Positions 24,420 through 35,860 of a DNA stretch of 64,000 nt are shown piece after piece. Both the position numbers and the translations under genes were made by a program. The DNA comes from Aurelia coerulea (Eukaryota > Cnidaria > Scyphozoa > Semaeostomeae > Ulmaridae), in NCBI GenBank assembly GCA_039566865.1, contig CM076959.1, positions 6,059,501 through 6,123,500 of the forward strand, in the 5' to 3' direction. The notes beneath the pieces were generated by a model. It was not told the DNA's origin, did not search any database, and saw only the letters and a list, made by a program, of their open reading frames with translations. The stretch's first letter is position 1. The number at the start of each line of letters is the position of its first letter.

Positions 24420-25230
24420 GCGTTAGGAAAAAATTTTGGACCACACCATTTACTTAGGCTTAGAATGCATCTTCAAATACTACGAGCATTATTTTTGAAG
24501 AAACATCCTTTACTTTGGCTTAAAATTCATAGCCTAATATCCTGCTTGCCTTTAGCGACGAGGAAACCTGATAGTTTTGTGACAGCTATCATCCTATAAA
24601 TCAAGGCACGAGGAAAATTTTTGAAGAAACATCCTTTACTTTTGCTTACAATCATTTGCGTGGCCAGGGTAAATTAAGAAGGGGGATTGAAAGGAGGGGG
24701 TCTGGGAGCAAAGCCCCCAGGAAAATTTTTGGGGCCACGTCCTTTACTTTGGCTTAGAATGCATCTCCCAATATCATACTTGCCACTAGCGACAAGAAAA
24801 CTTTGATAGTTTTGTGACAGTTATCCTATGAATAAGAGCATGAGGAAAATTTCTGAAGAAATATCCTTCACTTTGGCTCAGAATGCATCTCCCAATATCA
24901 CGCTTGCCATTAGCGACAAGAAAAACTTTGATAGTTTTGTGACAGTTATCCTATGATTGAGAACGCGAGGAAAATTTTAGAAGAAATATCCTTTACTTTG
25001 GCTCAGAATGCATCTCCCAATATCACGCTTGCCATTAGCGACAAGAAAAACTTTGATAGTTTGTGACCGTTATCCTATGAATTAGAGCATGAGGAAAATT
25101 TTTGAAGAAAGATCCTTTACTTTGGCTCAGAATGCATCTCCCAATATCATGCTTGCCATTAGCGACAAGAAAAACTTTGATAGTTTTGTGACAGTTATTC
25201 TATGAATTAGAGCACGAGGAAAATTTCCAA
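24420..25230. repeat. About 124-bp tandem satellite
   Basis: The marker word AATGCATCTCCCAATATCA starts at 24758, 24882, 25007 and 25131, giving a 124-125 bp period with four well-conserved units. Diverged partial units lie at 24420-24660. Each unit also holds ATTAGCGACAAGAAAAACTT and GTGACAGTTATCCTATGA. A GGGGGTCTGGGAGCAAAGCC insert-like block interrupts at about 24690-24730. No open frame spans the units. Confidence 0.85.
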
Positions 25231-25986
25231 GTATTCCAATTTTTCACCAAAGCGAATCTACCTTTGTCCAACAAATCTCGAAAAAAAAGACCAGAATTTA
25301 ACATTGTTCACCAAAGTGGTCCTACTTTTTTCCGGCAACCGGTTGTGGGACACTTATACCTTCTTATCTATAATTCCCACTTGCTTTCGAAAAACAGTAT
25401 TTGGTTGAAACTACCGGTTTTTGGGACAATCATCATCAATGAAAAATTATGTTGAAATTGTCCACCAAATTAAAAAAAATAACAGCTGAAATTTGCCATC
25501 AAAAACTACCAGTTTTTAGGACAAAGGTTGTGCAAACATTTTTCGTTAACTACCGGCTTTCGGACAAAGGTAGGACCATCGTTCTCAGTGTGACATGCCT
25601 GCCCTTGGATCTAAAGAATGGATTTTGAGAGTAGATTTAAACAATGAGCAGTTCTGGGCAAAGGATCTTTATGTTCAAAGGGATATTCCTAATTTACTTT
25701 AAACACATCGAGTGCACGATAACTGTTCCCTCATCTTCTAATCTAATTGATTTTAAAGTTTATTTTTCCTGACAGTTTCATTTCTACTTGTAACTATTAG
25801 AATATTTTGAAGGACACCTTTAAAGGATATACCGTTGAAGGACACATGTAAAGCTCTCTGCAAATTTTGAGCTGATAGCTACTTAAAATACTGGAAGACC
25901 TTTAAGCTCTTGAGCTCATCTTAGTCTGATCTTTGTTTGTGGGTTTCTTTACTTCTAAAAGAGCCCTGCAATTTTTGTAATGCATT
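25231..25986. other. No gene recognised; degenerate ACTACCGG words
   Basis: Variants of ACTACCGGTTTTTGGGACAA recur near 25345, 25410, 25505 and 25550, suggesting an old short repeat next to the satellite. No exon is supported. Confidence 0.4.
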
Positions 25987-27102
25987 AACTGGTCTTAATA
26001 AGGGCAAGAACAGACAAATTTGAATCTAGCTTTTATCCAAATTGCATCTCAGAGTGGAATAAACTTGATCCTGAAATCAGGCTTCCACTGTCTGTTGCTG
26101 TTTTTAAGAAAAAGTTTTGATGATTCGCCCCCCTGAAAAATCTGTTTTTGGTATTCATAATCCAATAGGCCTATCGTTTCTTTCCCAAATAAGAGTCGGT
26201 CTCAGCAAACTAAATGTCCATAAATTCAAGCACAATTTCAGGGACACCGTAAACCCAATGTGCCCAACGAATGACGGTATAGAGGACACGGAGCACTTTC
26301 TGTTGTTTTGCCCTTCGTTTGTTATTCAGCGACGAGATCTCTTGCTGGAGTTTCGGTAGTATTACAACCATTTGTAGAAATCAATAGCCTTTCTAACAAC
26401 GTCCTTGTACAACTTTTGTTATAAGGTGATAAAGACCTCTCTAATGACGTTAATAAAAGTATACTCAAACTGACTTTAGATTTCATCCACAAAACAGGTC
26501 GGTTTGTCAAACCTTACAACCAAACCAAAGATAAGTCAAACCTTTGTTTCACGCCACACAGCCACAAAGTCCTTTTCTTTTTGTTTCTATTTCCGTTTGT
26601 TTGTATTTATCAGTAACCATCGTTTATATGTAGCTGTTTTTGTAAATGTAGATTTAGGTGTAACTTTAGTTCTAACGACGTCCTTGTACAACTTTTGTTA
26701 TAAGGTGATAAAGACCTCTCTAATGACGTTAATAAAAGTATACTCAAACTGACTTTAGATTTCATCCACAAAACAGGTCGGTTTGTCAAACCTTACAACC
26801 AAACAAAAGATAAGTCAAACCTATGTTTCACGCCACACAGCCACAAAGTCCTTTTCTTTTTGTTTCTATTTCCGTTTGTTTGTATTTATCAGTAACCATC
26901 GTTTATATGTAGCTGTTTTTGTAAATGTAGATTTAGGTGTAACTTTAGTTAAATGTTCTCTATGTAATGACCCTGGGATAGTCATGGGTTCTTGCTTCGC
27001 AGGTTATCATCCGTGTTATGTAGTTAAGTAGTTTGTAAGTATAGTCTTAAGTACCTCATCCTTGTAAATCTTTATATTGAATATAAAAAAAACTGGTCTT
27101 AA
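25987..27102 (+). mobile_element. 5'-truncated LINE copy with perfect 12-bp target duplication
   Basis: AACTGGTCTTAA is duplicated at 25987-25998 and 27091-27102. The insert (25999-27090) begins inside the C-terminus of a LINE ORF2 (NCISEWNKLDPEIRLPLSVA, a stop, then SVFGIHNPIGLSF and CPTNDGIEDTEHFLLFCPSF ending at a stop near 26357). It ends in an A-rich tail after ATTGAATATAAA. The 3' UTR is tandemly duplicated (see next entry). The copy is dead on arrival but young enough to keep an exact duplication. Confidence 0.88.
26393..26950 (+). repeat. 279-bp tandem duplication in the LINE 3' UTR
   Basis: Two head-to-tail copies (26393-26671 and 26672-26950) differ at only a few positions. Each starts CTAACRACGTCCTTGTACAA and ends GTAACTTTAGTT. 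The duplicated open frame (MSNLTTK...) in each copy is a by-product. Confidence 0.9.
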
Positions 27103-27495
27103 AGATTTTTGAAGACATTAATAGGTTATTGTGTTTCAGGGACTACACTGCTAATTTATAACTGAGAACTACTCTTCGGAGCTTCAGTTTCAGTTTCATT
27201 GATCATCAATTTATACTATATACAATTCTACACAATTACATTACAAATAAATACAATACTAAATTAATAACATCAAATACAAAACTACCATATAAGCAAA
27301 AGGAAAGGATATTACATGATTGTATATAGTATAGATCGATTAAGGAGGAGCTCTCTAAGTAGGTAAACTAATCGAGAGAGAGCCCCCCCCCCATAAAAAC
27401 AAAGAAACTAAACAAATATTAAGATAAAAAACTATGAACCAGATGTACCCCGAGGAAATGACAAACCTTGATGCGGAGGAAGAGAGACAGACAAA

Positions 27496-29237
27496 CTAGA
27501 CATAGGAGTCGATATAATAAGCTTTCGATTTAAACCAAAAGAGTGAAATAGAGCAAGCAACGCGTATGAAAAGTGGAAGAGTATTCCATAATTTAGAGCC
27601 AAAATATTGGACTGTTTGGAGTCCATAAAGGGAGGTCCTTTTTAAAGAAAGAAACAGATCACCTCTGGTAGACTGACGAGTTCCAATCCTGTGAACAGAA
27701 GAATTTGGAGTAAAGTAGTTATAAAAGCAGACAGGTGAGAGTTTGTTTATAGCTTTATAGGCAAATGTTGATATATGTAAATGAAGCATGTCCTGAAGCT
27801 TGATTATCGTTAATGTGTGAAACAAAGGTGCAGCTGGAGCAGTAAATGGTTGGAATTTTATACATCTTAGGATTTTCTTCTGCAAAAGGAACAACTGATT
27901 TAAGTAAGTGTCATAGGTAAGACCGCATACTATAATACCATAATTGAGAAAAGACGAGGAGAGTGAATTATAGAGACTGATCAGGGTCTGTAGAGGAACA
28001 TAGTGTCTGACTTTAAAGAAGATTCCAGTAGTCCTAGAAAGTTTTTTACAAAGTTCATTGATGTGGTATTTCCAAGAAAGATGCTCATCAACAAGTACAC
28101 CTAGAAACTTAACATACTTAGTCATTTTGATACTTTTCTTGCCAAATCTAAGGTTTATCAAGTCTGGTAATTGTTTCCTGGGGGAATGAAATAGGATAAG
28201 ATTTGTTTTGTCAATATTCAGAGCAAGTTTGTTGCAATGAAGCCAGGATTTTACTTTGCTAAATTCCTTATTAACTTTTTTGGTTAGCCTTGTCAGGTCA
28301 TTCGCTTCAAAATAAATATTGGTATCATCAGCAAATAAAAAGAAAGTCAATATTTTATATGAGTTTGGTAAGTCATTAATGTAGATTAGGAACAGCAAAG
28401 GACCTAGTACAGACCCCTGTGGAACACCACATGTTATGTCACATGTAGATGATGAGATATCATTAACTGAAACAAACTGCTTACGATCACTAAGGTAAGA
28501 CTTAAACCAACTTAAGGCACTTCCTCTGATATCATAGTGTTCCAGCTTTTTCAAGAGAATATCATGATTGACAGTATCGAAGGCCTTTTGTAGATCAATA
28601 AATATACCACAACCAACTCTATTATTATCAAGTGATGATTTTATACTCTCGGTTAAACTGACTAGCGCATGATCAGTTGAGTGACCATTACGAAACCCAA
28701 ACTGCATGTTAAGCAGCAACTCACATATATCAAGAAATTTATAAAGGCGTTGATACATTATTTTTTCAAATATTTTACTGAAAATGGAAAGCAGAGAAAT
28801 TGGTATATAGTTTGACTTTTTGGTAGTGAGACCTTTCTTAAACACTGGAATCACCTTTGCAATTTTTAACTTATCAGGGAAAATACCTGTTAAAAAAGAC
28901 TCATTGATCAAACTAGCAAGATGAAAAGAGATAGGTGACTCAAGTATCTTCAATAATTTGACTGGGATACTATTGGGACCACAAGATTTACCATTCTTTA
29001 GAGCCTGAATAACAGATGATACTTCATTAGAAGTGCAAGGGGAAAAGAAAATAGAATCCATATTAGGATTAGCTAAGTATGAAAATGGAGATCTAGGAAT
29101 CCTTGGGATTGTCTTTGTGATATCATTTGCAACATTAGTGAAGAAATGGTTAAATTCAGTTGCCATCTTGCCTGGATCAGAGATTCGGGAGCAGTCTTTG
29201 TCTGATAGATAAGAAATAGTATCTAGATTGTTTGACT
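27496..29237 (-). pseudogene. LINE reverse transcriptase (ORF2, partial)
   Basis: An uninterrupted frame of about 580 codons covers the RT: KNGKSCGPNSIPVKLLK, IPVFKKGLTTKKSNYIPISL, FIDLQKAFDTVNHDILLKKL, CGVPQGSVLGPLLFLIYIND and the catalytic FLFADDTNIY (FADD in place of the usual YADD). A C-terminal region follows to a stop at 27496. Its upstream continuation (30072-30338) lies beyond the TTAA insert; the apparent ATG start near 29313 is inside that insert and is not real. RT residues look intact, but the 5' truncation and insertion make the copy non-functional. Enzyme function, if intact, would be target-primed reverse transcription in the nucleus. Confidence 0.88.
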
Positions 29238-30131
29238 TTAACCATTTTACTACCGGGGGGGGGGGGGGGCACAAAGTGCCCGCGGCAAAGTTTATTTGAT
29301 GTAGTGTCGTCATTTCAAAAGATAAAGAGCTGAAACTTTGCGACTTTTCCTAAAATTTCATGGACTAATTAAAATTTCTAATTTTTTTTCAAAATGGTAG
29401 ATACTGATCACGTGACCAACCATTTTTCAACACGTGGTCAGCCAAACAATTAAAGAAGCGAGTCCAGTTTTAAAAAGAATGATCGTAGAACATCGAAAAT
29501 ACCACCATTCGATGGCTCTCGAAGAGAGCTTTCAGATGATATATAGTTTTATCCATTTTTGATGACGTCAGCAAGTTTAACGTTCATGACGTCATCAAAG
29601 TTTATGACGTCATACAAATAATAACAAATGTATTAGATAACCTTAAATTGTCAAAATTGGCTCTATTTATTGTTATGAACAATTTTAAGGCATTTTAGAG
29701 TATTCACATCAGTAATTAGGGGTTTAAATGAAACAATGACAAACTGATGCAAATAAATGATGAATATATGATGTAAACAATGAGCTTAAATTGACATTGC
29801 ATTGCCAATTTTTATTCAGTGATGCTTTGGGATACATTCTAGTAGCAGTATGAAAGAAATTATCAACTAAGAACTTAAATATTGCCAATATTGCTAATAG
29901 TAAGCAAAAAGTGCAATTTTCCTCAATTATGACGTCATAGTGACGTCATGGATGTAACGAAGAACTATAAAAGTAGCCTATTGTGTAGATTTTGTTCCTA
30001 TACACCATTGTATGAAGTTTCATCCTCATATCTGCAATATTGGGGAAGTTACGGAGGGGGGGGGGGGGCACTTAGTGCCCCCCCCCCCCGGTACTACGAT
30101 GGTCGAAAAAGCCCGGTATTAATAGGGTTAA
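29238..30131. mobile_element. piggyBac-like non-autonomous element (TTAA duplication)
   Basis: TTAA is present at 29238-29241 and 30128-30131, and deleting the 886 bp between them restores the LINE reading frame (IISL|KSNNLD). The ends are inverted and imperfect: CCATTTTACTACCGGG on the left, CCCTATTAATACCGGG read inward from the right. CCC ends with a TTAA duplication are typical of piggyBac-like elements. Just inside each end is a long G-run followed by GCAC-AAGTGCCC. The interior has repeated TGACGTCA words and no transposase. Confidence 0.8.
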
Positions 30132-30338
30132 ACTAATAATATTCTTGATGCCATTCCAAAGCATTTTCATGTTACTCTTATTATCATAAAAATACTGATG
30201 ATAATAATTTTTCGTACTCTCCCTTATTTCATTCACAACACGATTGCGAAACAGTTTAAATGCTCTTTTCATCATTTTTTGAATGCGCAACTTAATCCAG
30301 GGTTTATTTCTTAGCTTTAATTTTTTTTTAGTTAGAAG

Positions 30339-30620
30339 AATTTTACGACGTTGGGGTGGGACAGTTCATTATTGAACTTAGCTTCCTTAATCAAATCTTT
30401 TTCCTCAACATCATCAAGCTCCTTCAATACGACTGTCATGCTTGGCCTTAAAAACTTTGCCATATGACCCAGCTCCAATTAGATGTTCCTTCTTGATGTC
30501 ATTATAAACGAAACATGGAATGCCTTGTAAAGACCTTTGTGTTTTCTTAGGCTGAGGCCTCTTCTGGATGAGTTGTGGAAATTTGAACATCTGTGTTGTG
30601 GTCTCACCTCACGTAATGAC
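30339..30620 (-). pseudogene. Protein kinase N-lobe fragment
   Basis: The minus strand reads IPCFVYNDIKKEHLIGAGSY then GKVFKAKHDS, a glycine-rich loop (GAGSYGKV), and after a one-base frameshift VVLKELDDVEEKDLIKEAKF and NELSHPNVVKF, with the ATP-anchoring Lys (VLK) and the alpha-C Glu region. Upstream it runs back in frame as QLIQKRPQPKKTQRSLQG. It stops exactly where the LINE begins, and no C-lobe is found on the far side. It is a broken kinase exon either hit by the LINE or carried with it. The subfamily cannot be assigned from so little. Confidence 0.7.
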
Positions 30621-31347
30621 TTTTATTTGATTAGAGGGGGCGATTCGTTTCACCCCTCGGACCCTTTGTGTGGAACAGTACAATAACAATATTGAGTTGA
30701 ATTGCGATTCATTGCGATTGTTATAGTTCGAACCTTTTGTTGTTTGAATAATACAGCTGTATGACTGCTAGCCCGGATCGGAGCGTGGAGGCGCTCCCTG
30801 GTGACTTGTAAATTATGTTGTTTACGTTGGGTTGTTATTAAATTTTGTAACTATGATAGGCCTACGGGTTATTTTTATGTGCGAAAAAGGACATCAATGG
30901 ACAATAATTGTAAGTAGTTTATTTGTTTATTTATTCGTTTATTTATTCGTTTTTTCCTTGTTGTTTTCGCAAAGTTACTTAATATGTTTATTTGTATTTC
31001 TGTTTTAGCGAAAACCTATACTATGCTATACCTTATGTCTATGCCGATGGTAACATACACTAGCAAAAGGAAGTTATGAGTTATTTTGAGTTGTCCTCAT
31101 TTCGTCAAATTTATGGAATTTTACATATACTGAGGGAACCTGCCCCCTCATCGTTTTCGAATTATTTCGCCTTACTCGAAGATGAACATTTACCAAGATT
31201 TACCTGTGACGCCTTTTGACATTGTTATGGCCTAATTTGTCAACCTTTGAAGCGCTGTTTACAAAATTGCCACTTTTTCGAGAACATTTATTGATAGTTC
31301 GAATATGGTTTCTATCATTCTCGAACAATTTTATATGTTGCTGCGTT

Positions 31348-33519
31348 ATGGAACATTCAAAGGACGAAGAATCACAAGTTAACCCCCCGGGGGAAAATAT
31401 ATTTTCCCCACTACGATCAATACCCAAGGATGTGCAGGAAAATTGCGATGATCCTGGTACAGCTAATTATGGGTCATTACCCGAACATGCCGGTTTTACC
31501 TATTTTGATTCAAGGCCACCAAGGGAGCGTAGAATGACTGACAAAGGCCTAGAACATTGGATGAAAAATCGCGAACAGAGGCGTAAGAGTCAAAGCTACT
31601 ACAGTGAGATTATCGATTCCCATATTATTCGAATTCAGAGTCTATTGGTTTCAACGGAACCTATCGATATCGTCAAAGATTGCTTGAATAAAGTTTTACG
31701 TTCACATCAAGATTTCACTTGCCAGTTTGACAGTGAGCAAGATAAATTAAATAATCCTGCTTTTCTGCGTGTATGCTCAGATGTCAGGGATATAGAGTTA
31801 CGTGTCACAAAATGGCTCCATGATTTTAATAGCGACAGGGAAACAGTTTCAAATTCGTCGAAGTCTTCAAAGGGTTCAGTTCGTTCCAAAAAATCTAGTA
31901 AATCAAGGCTATCTCAAGCACCTAGCAGCACTCTAGATGACGTTATGAGAAACAGAGCAAAGATTGCAGAGCTGAAAGCAAAATCAGAATACCTTGAAAA
32001 GGAGAAAAAAGCTGAAGCTGAACTCGATAGAACAAGGCTGGAGAGAGAATTAGCTGTAGCACAAGCAGCCGACAAGGTTCATAGAGAATTTTTAGAGGAC
32101 AGTTATGTCCTAAACCCTTCTAAAGAATTGGAGTACGATGGCTTTAGTGATAACAAGATCCAAATGAAATCAGAAGCACAAGAAGACAGGTTCATTAGAA
32201 AACAGACAAATGTCTTAGATGCCAAAACCCCATCATTTGTACCAAACCTCATCCCGCCTACCAGACCACAGTTTACACACAGATATGCAGCTACACCAAA
32301 GCCGTCTGCCTCCCAACATGGCCATACTATGTTTGCAGTACCTGATCCTCAGTCAGTACAACCTATTTCTCGAAATGCAGCTCAGACAGATAGCAGGGTA
32401 TCAAATGAAGATAATATGGAAGCAATTAGGGTGTTATATCAATTAATGGCCAAACAAGGAGAGTATTTACAGTGGCAAGGAGCTCCAGAGCCAAAGCTTG
32501 AAAAGTTTGGTGGAAATCCGATGAAGTATCAATATTTCATTAATATATTTGAGACAGTGGTTGAGGCAAGAGTTAAAGACCCCAGAGATAGATTAGTTTT
32601 GCTGATTGAGCATACGTATGGGGAAGCAAAGTCTATAATCTAGACGTGTTTGTGTCTAGAAGCATATGCTGCTTACCAAAGAGCTAAAAGTTTGCTACAA
32701 GAAAACTATGGAAATCCTATCAAGATTGCAAATATGTACATGGAGAAACTAAGACAATGGCCACGTATTTTTGAAGGTGATGGCAAAGGGATTCGTGAAT
32801 TCTTTGTTTTCTTAATCAAATGCCAAGGTGCTCTGTGGGATCGACTTTACGTCAATGAATTAAACACCAGCTCCCGTTTGCAGTCACTCTTTGTAAAATT
32901 GCCCCAAAGAATGCAAAGAAAGTGGTCAGGGAATGTATGCATGATTTTGTCAAGAGCCCAAAGAAGAGCAACTTTTGTTGACTTTGTTGAGTTTATAAGA
33001 AAGGAATCAGAAGTCGCCAACGAGCCAACATTTAGTCGAGAAGCTCTGTCAAAAGTGATTGACAAGAAGCCTGTAAAAGTTGATCATTTCAAAGCACAAA
33101 ACGGAAGTTCAAAACAGAGAGTAGTTTCCTTTGCAACCAGATCTGAAAATCGTGATGCCAGCACTGAAGCAGCTGTCAAAGATCTTCTTTGTCCTCATTG
33201 CAGCAAAGAACATGATTTGGACGAATGCAAGGACTTTCTTGCCAAATCGCTCTATGCTCGTAAAATGTTTGTAATTTCAAAGAAACTTTGCTTTGGATGT
33301 TATTCCTCAGATCATACTGTTGGTGACTGCCCACATAAACGAGTGTGCAGCAAAGAAGATTGCGGTGGATCTCACCCGTTAGGAATGCATGGTACCCACA
33401 AGATCAAGCCAAAAATTACACTTCAGAAACCAAATCAAGCAACCACAGAGAAATTAGTAATGGATGTACAAATGCTAGTGAAACAGAAACTTTTTCCTTG
33501 GGAACAAATTGTGATATAA
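31348..33519 (+). pseudogene. BEL/Pao Gag polyprotein region, one in-frame stop
   Basis: The frame is open from upstream; I take the ATG at 31348 (MEHSKDEESQ) as the likely start. A coiled-coil-rich N-terminal part (AKIAELKAKSEYLEKEKKAE) is followed by a DUF1759-like capsid region (LEKFGGNPMKYQYFINIFET). Two Cys-rich motifs come next, CPHCSKEHDLDEC and CFGCYSSDHTVGDCPHKRVC, matching the zinc-binding region that precedes the BEL protease. A TAG at 32641-32643 interrupts, and the same frame resumes at once. The protein would package the RNA and form the particle in the cytoplasm. Confidence 0.8.
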
Positions 33520-35404
33520 TGTCATTGAGTGTGTTGCCAATGCTGTTATTTCATAAAAGTTCTCCTGACAAAGTATTAAAGGTTTATGGTATGCTAGACA
33601 ATTGCAGTCAAGGCTCGTTTATAAATGAAGATGTGCTGGATAACTTTGATATCAAAGGTACTGATACGAAAATCTGTATAAAGATCATGACTGGCACAAC
33701 GTCAGAAGATTCGCAAATAGTGAATGGCTTCATGGTTTCTGATGTCAACGGCACAAATGCCATAAGTTTACCAAGATTGTTTACTCGCAAAGATTTGCCC
33801 ATAAACAAAGATGAAAAAGCTACAGCAGATAAAGTGAAACATTGGCCTCACCTTGAAAGCATAATTAAAGAAATTCCCGATATTGATCCTGATGCTCCAG
33901 TTGCTTTGCTTATTGGAGTCAACTGTCCTTCTGCACTTAGACCATTAGAAGTGATAAATGAAGAAAACAGTGGCCCATTTGCACAAAGAACTGCCTGCGG
34001 ATGGTGTGTACTTGGTCCCCTCTCTAAGGCAGAGCAGCATTTGTCAACATTACGGTGTAACAGAATCGCAGTTTTGGACAGTCCTTCGAATAAGATTGCG
34101 CAGCATTTCTTTGGAGTTGAAGAAATGGTGAAAGATAACGATTTGTCTCGAATGCTGGTAGAAATGTACAAACAAGATTTCAGTGAGCCAAGCACAAAGG
34201 AAATGAAGAAAGCACAAGCAGCTGAAAGAAATCAACTCCCTAAAGAGACTGCCAACTCAAAAGAAGACGACAGATTTTTTGGAGAAAATGACAGCTGAGG
34301 TTAAGTTAGTCGAAGGTCATTACCAGTTGCCCCTTCCTTTCAGAAATGAAGCTGTGAATATGCAAAACAATCGTCAACAAGCGATAAAACGAGCAATGTG
34401 GATCAAACATAAGTTCAAGGACTCAAAGTATCATGGAGACTACGTAGATTTTATGAATAAAATCATAACTCAAGGATACGCAACAAAAATTCCAGAGTCT
34501 CAATTGGATGCGGAAGAAGGAGAAGTATGGTATTTACCACATCATGGTGTCTATCATCCACGAAAACCTGAGAAGATCCGTGTTGTTTTTGATTGCAGTT
34601 GTGAATATAAAGGGACGTCTCTCAATAGATAGCTTTTGCAAGGCCCAGATTTAACTAATCTCCTGGTTGCAGTTTCGATGAGATTCCGCATCAATCAAGT
34701 CGCTTTTCTTGCTGACATAGAGTCAATGTTTTATCAAGTGCAAGTTCCAAAGGCACATTGAAGTTATCTTCGATTCTTATGGTGGCCAGATGGAAACACA
34801 GAGAATGACTTGACAGAATATGAAATGTGCGTTCACTTGTTTGGAGCTGTCAGTTCACCTTCATGTGCAAATTTTGCCTTGAAACAGACAGCTGAAGACA
34901 ATGCCAAGGTCTATGGAAATGAAGCAGCTGAAGTAGTAAAGCATGATTTTTCTGTTGATGACCTTCTCAAATCAACTCCTACAACGGAAGCAGCTGTAGA
35001 GCTCATTCCCAAAGTAACAAAGATGTGTGCTGCTGGAGGCTTCAGACTTACCAAATTCATTTCAAATGATCGTAAAGTCATTGGTTCTATTCCAAGAGAG
35101 GAGCAAGCCAAAGAAATCAAGAATGTGGATCTCAATCATGATCTCAAGCTTGATCTATGATCCTCTAGGATTGGTTGGACCTCTCCTGCTGCCTGGTAAA
35201 AGGATCTTACAGCAGATTTCAGTTGACAAGCAAGGGTGGGACGAGCCATTGTCACAAGAGCAACGGGCAGTATGGGAAAAATGGAGAGCAGATATCGATG
35301 TCTTACATCATATAAAGATTAGCAGAAGTTTCACACCACAATCTTTTGGTGAGATAAAATCAGTACAACTACATCATTTCTCTGATGCAAGCACTACCGG
35401 GTGA
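33490..35404 (+). pseudogene. BEL/Pao protease, RT and partial RNase H, frameshifted
   Basis: After a frameshift relative to gag, the aspartic protease region contains MLDNCSQGSFINEDVL (DNCSQ in place of a canonical DTG/DSG) and TACGWCVLGPL. A second frameshift near 34285 enters RT: VWYLPHHGVYHPRKPEKIRV then FDCSCEYKGTSLN, stops at about 34630 and 34759, HLFGAVSSPSCANFALKQTA and the catalytic VKHDFSVDDLLKS (VDD box). A third frameshift leads to SSLIYDPLGLVGPLLLPGK and HHFSDASTTG, the start of RNase H, where the element ends. The chain of stops and shifts shows an old, inactive copy. Confidence 0.8.
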
Positions 35405-35860
35405 GCTAGAAAAAAGTTCCCACTTTCAGCAGGCCTGGATAAATCACACACTAGGCCAATTTTAGTTATTTTTGATTTAATCCTTTGTCAATACCCTATA
35501 ATATTATGGGTTATTTTTTGTAGATTTTTCGGATGCCAATTTATCGATACATTAACGATTGCCTGAAATTTTTTGGCCTGCAGACTGCCCAAAAAGGTCG
35601 AAAAACAGTGATCAAATTTCCTACAGATTTAACTTGGCAGAACAAAGGGAGTGCTCTTTGAAATTACTAGGGAATTTGGAAATGGATTACGTACAATCTG
35701 TCGCACGAGCGGTCTTTCAATGATTGCGCAAGTTTAATGTCATTTTTATTAACACAAAGGCTCTCGGTTGTTGTATCATTTCTTTGAAATTATACTTGAT
35801 AGCTGTTGTAAATTAATGCATGTTGGGAATGGAAAGAATTTTTCAAACGAACGTGTAGAT
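35405..35860. other. No gene recognised
   Basis: The first bases (CCGGGTGAGCTAGAAAAAAG, 35398-35417) resemble the mariner-type terminus at 37543 (CCGGGTGTCTCAGAAAAAAG), so the BEL element may have been cut by an old insertion of that family. No partner end was found. Confidence 0.4.

Larger units (their letters stand above)
27183..30338 (-). mobile_element. CR1/L2-like LINE, 5'-truncated, split by a TTAA element
   Basis: On the minus strand the element begins in the basic linker before the RT domain (LKLRNKPWIKLRIQKMMKRA, about 30.3 kb), runs to 30132, is interrupted by the 886-bp insert 29242-30127, and resumes at 29237. It ends after the ORF in a 3' tail with GAAACT repeats (27183-27203), a short 3' microsatellite of the kind CR1/L2 elements have. 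The endonuclease domain is absent. No clean target duplication was seen. Confidence 0.85.
30600..35404 (+). mobile_element. BEL/Pao-like LTR retrotransposon, truncated in RNase H
   Basis: Gag, protease, RT and the start of RNase H follow in BEL/Pao order on the plus strand. A 5' LTR probably lies in 30.60-31.15 kb (it begins near a TGTTGTGGTC word), but without a 3' LTR its limits cannot be set. Integrase and the 3' LTR are missing: the sequence stops matching in RNase H at FSDASTTG (35400). In-frame stops and frameshifts are listed with the genes. Confidence 0.8.

Noticed and set aside
24420..25230. CRISPR-like array
   Set aside because: The 124-bp units are contiguous with no unique spacers, and the genome is eukaryotic.
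29238..29313. Start codon and poly-Pro N-terminus of the LINE RT frame
   Set aside because: They are read from the TTAA-flanked insert and its C-run, not from the LINE.
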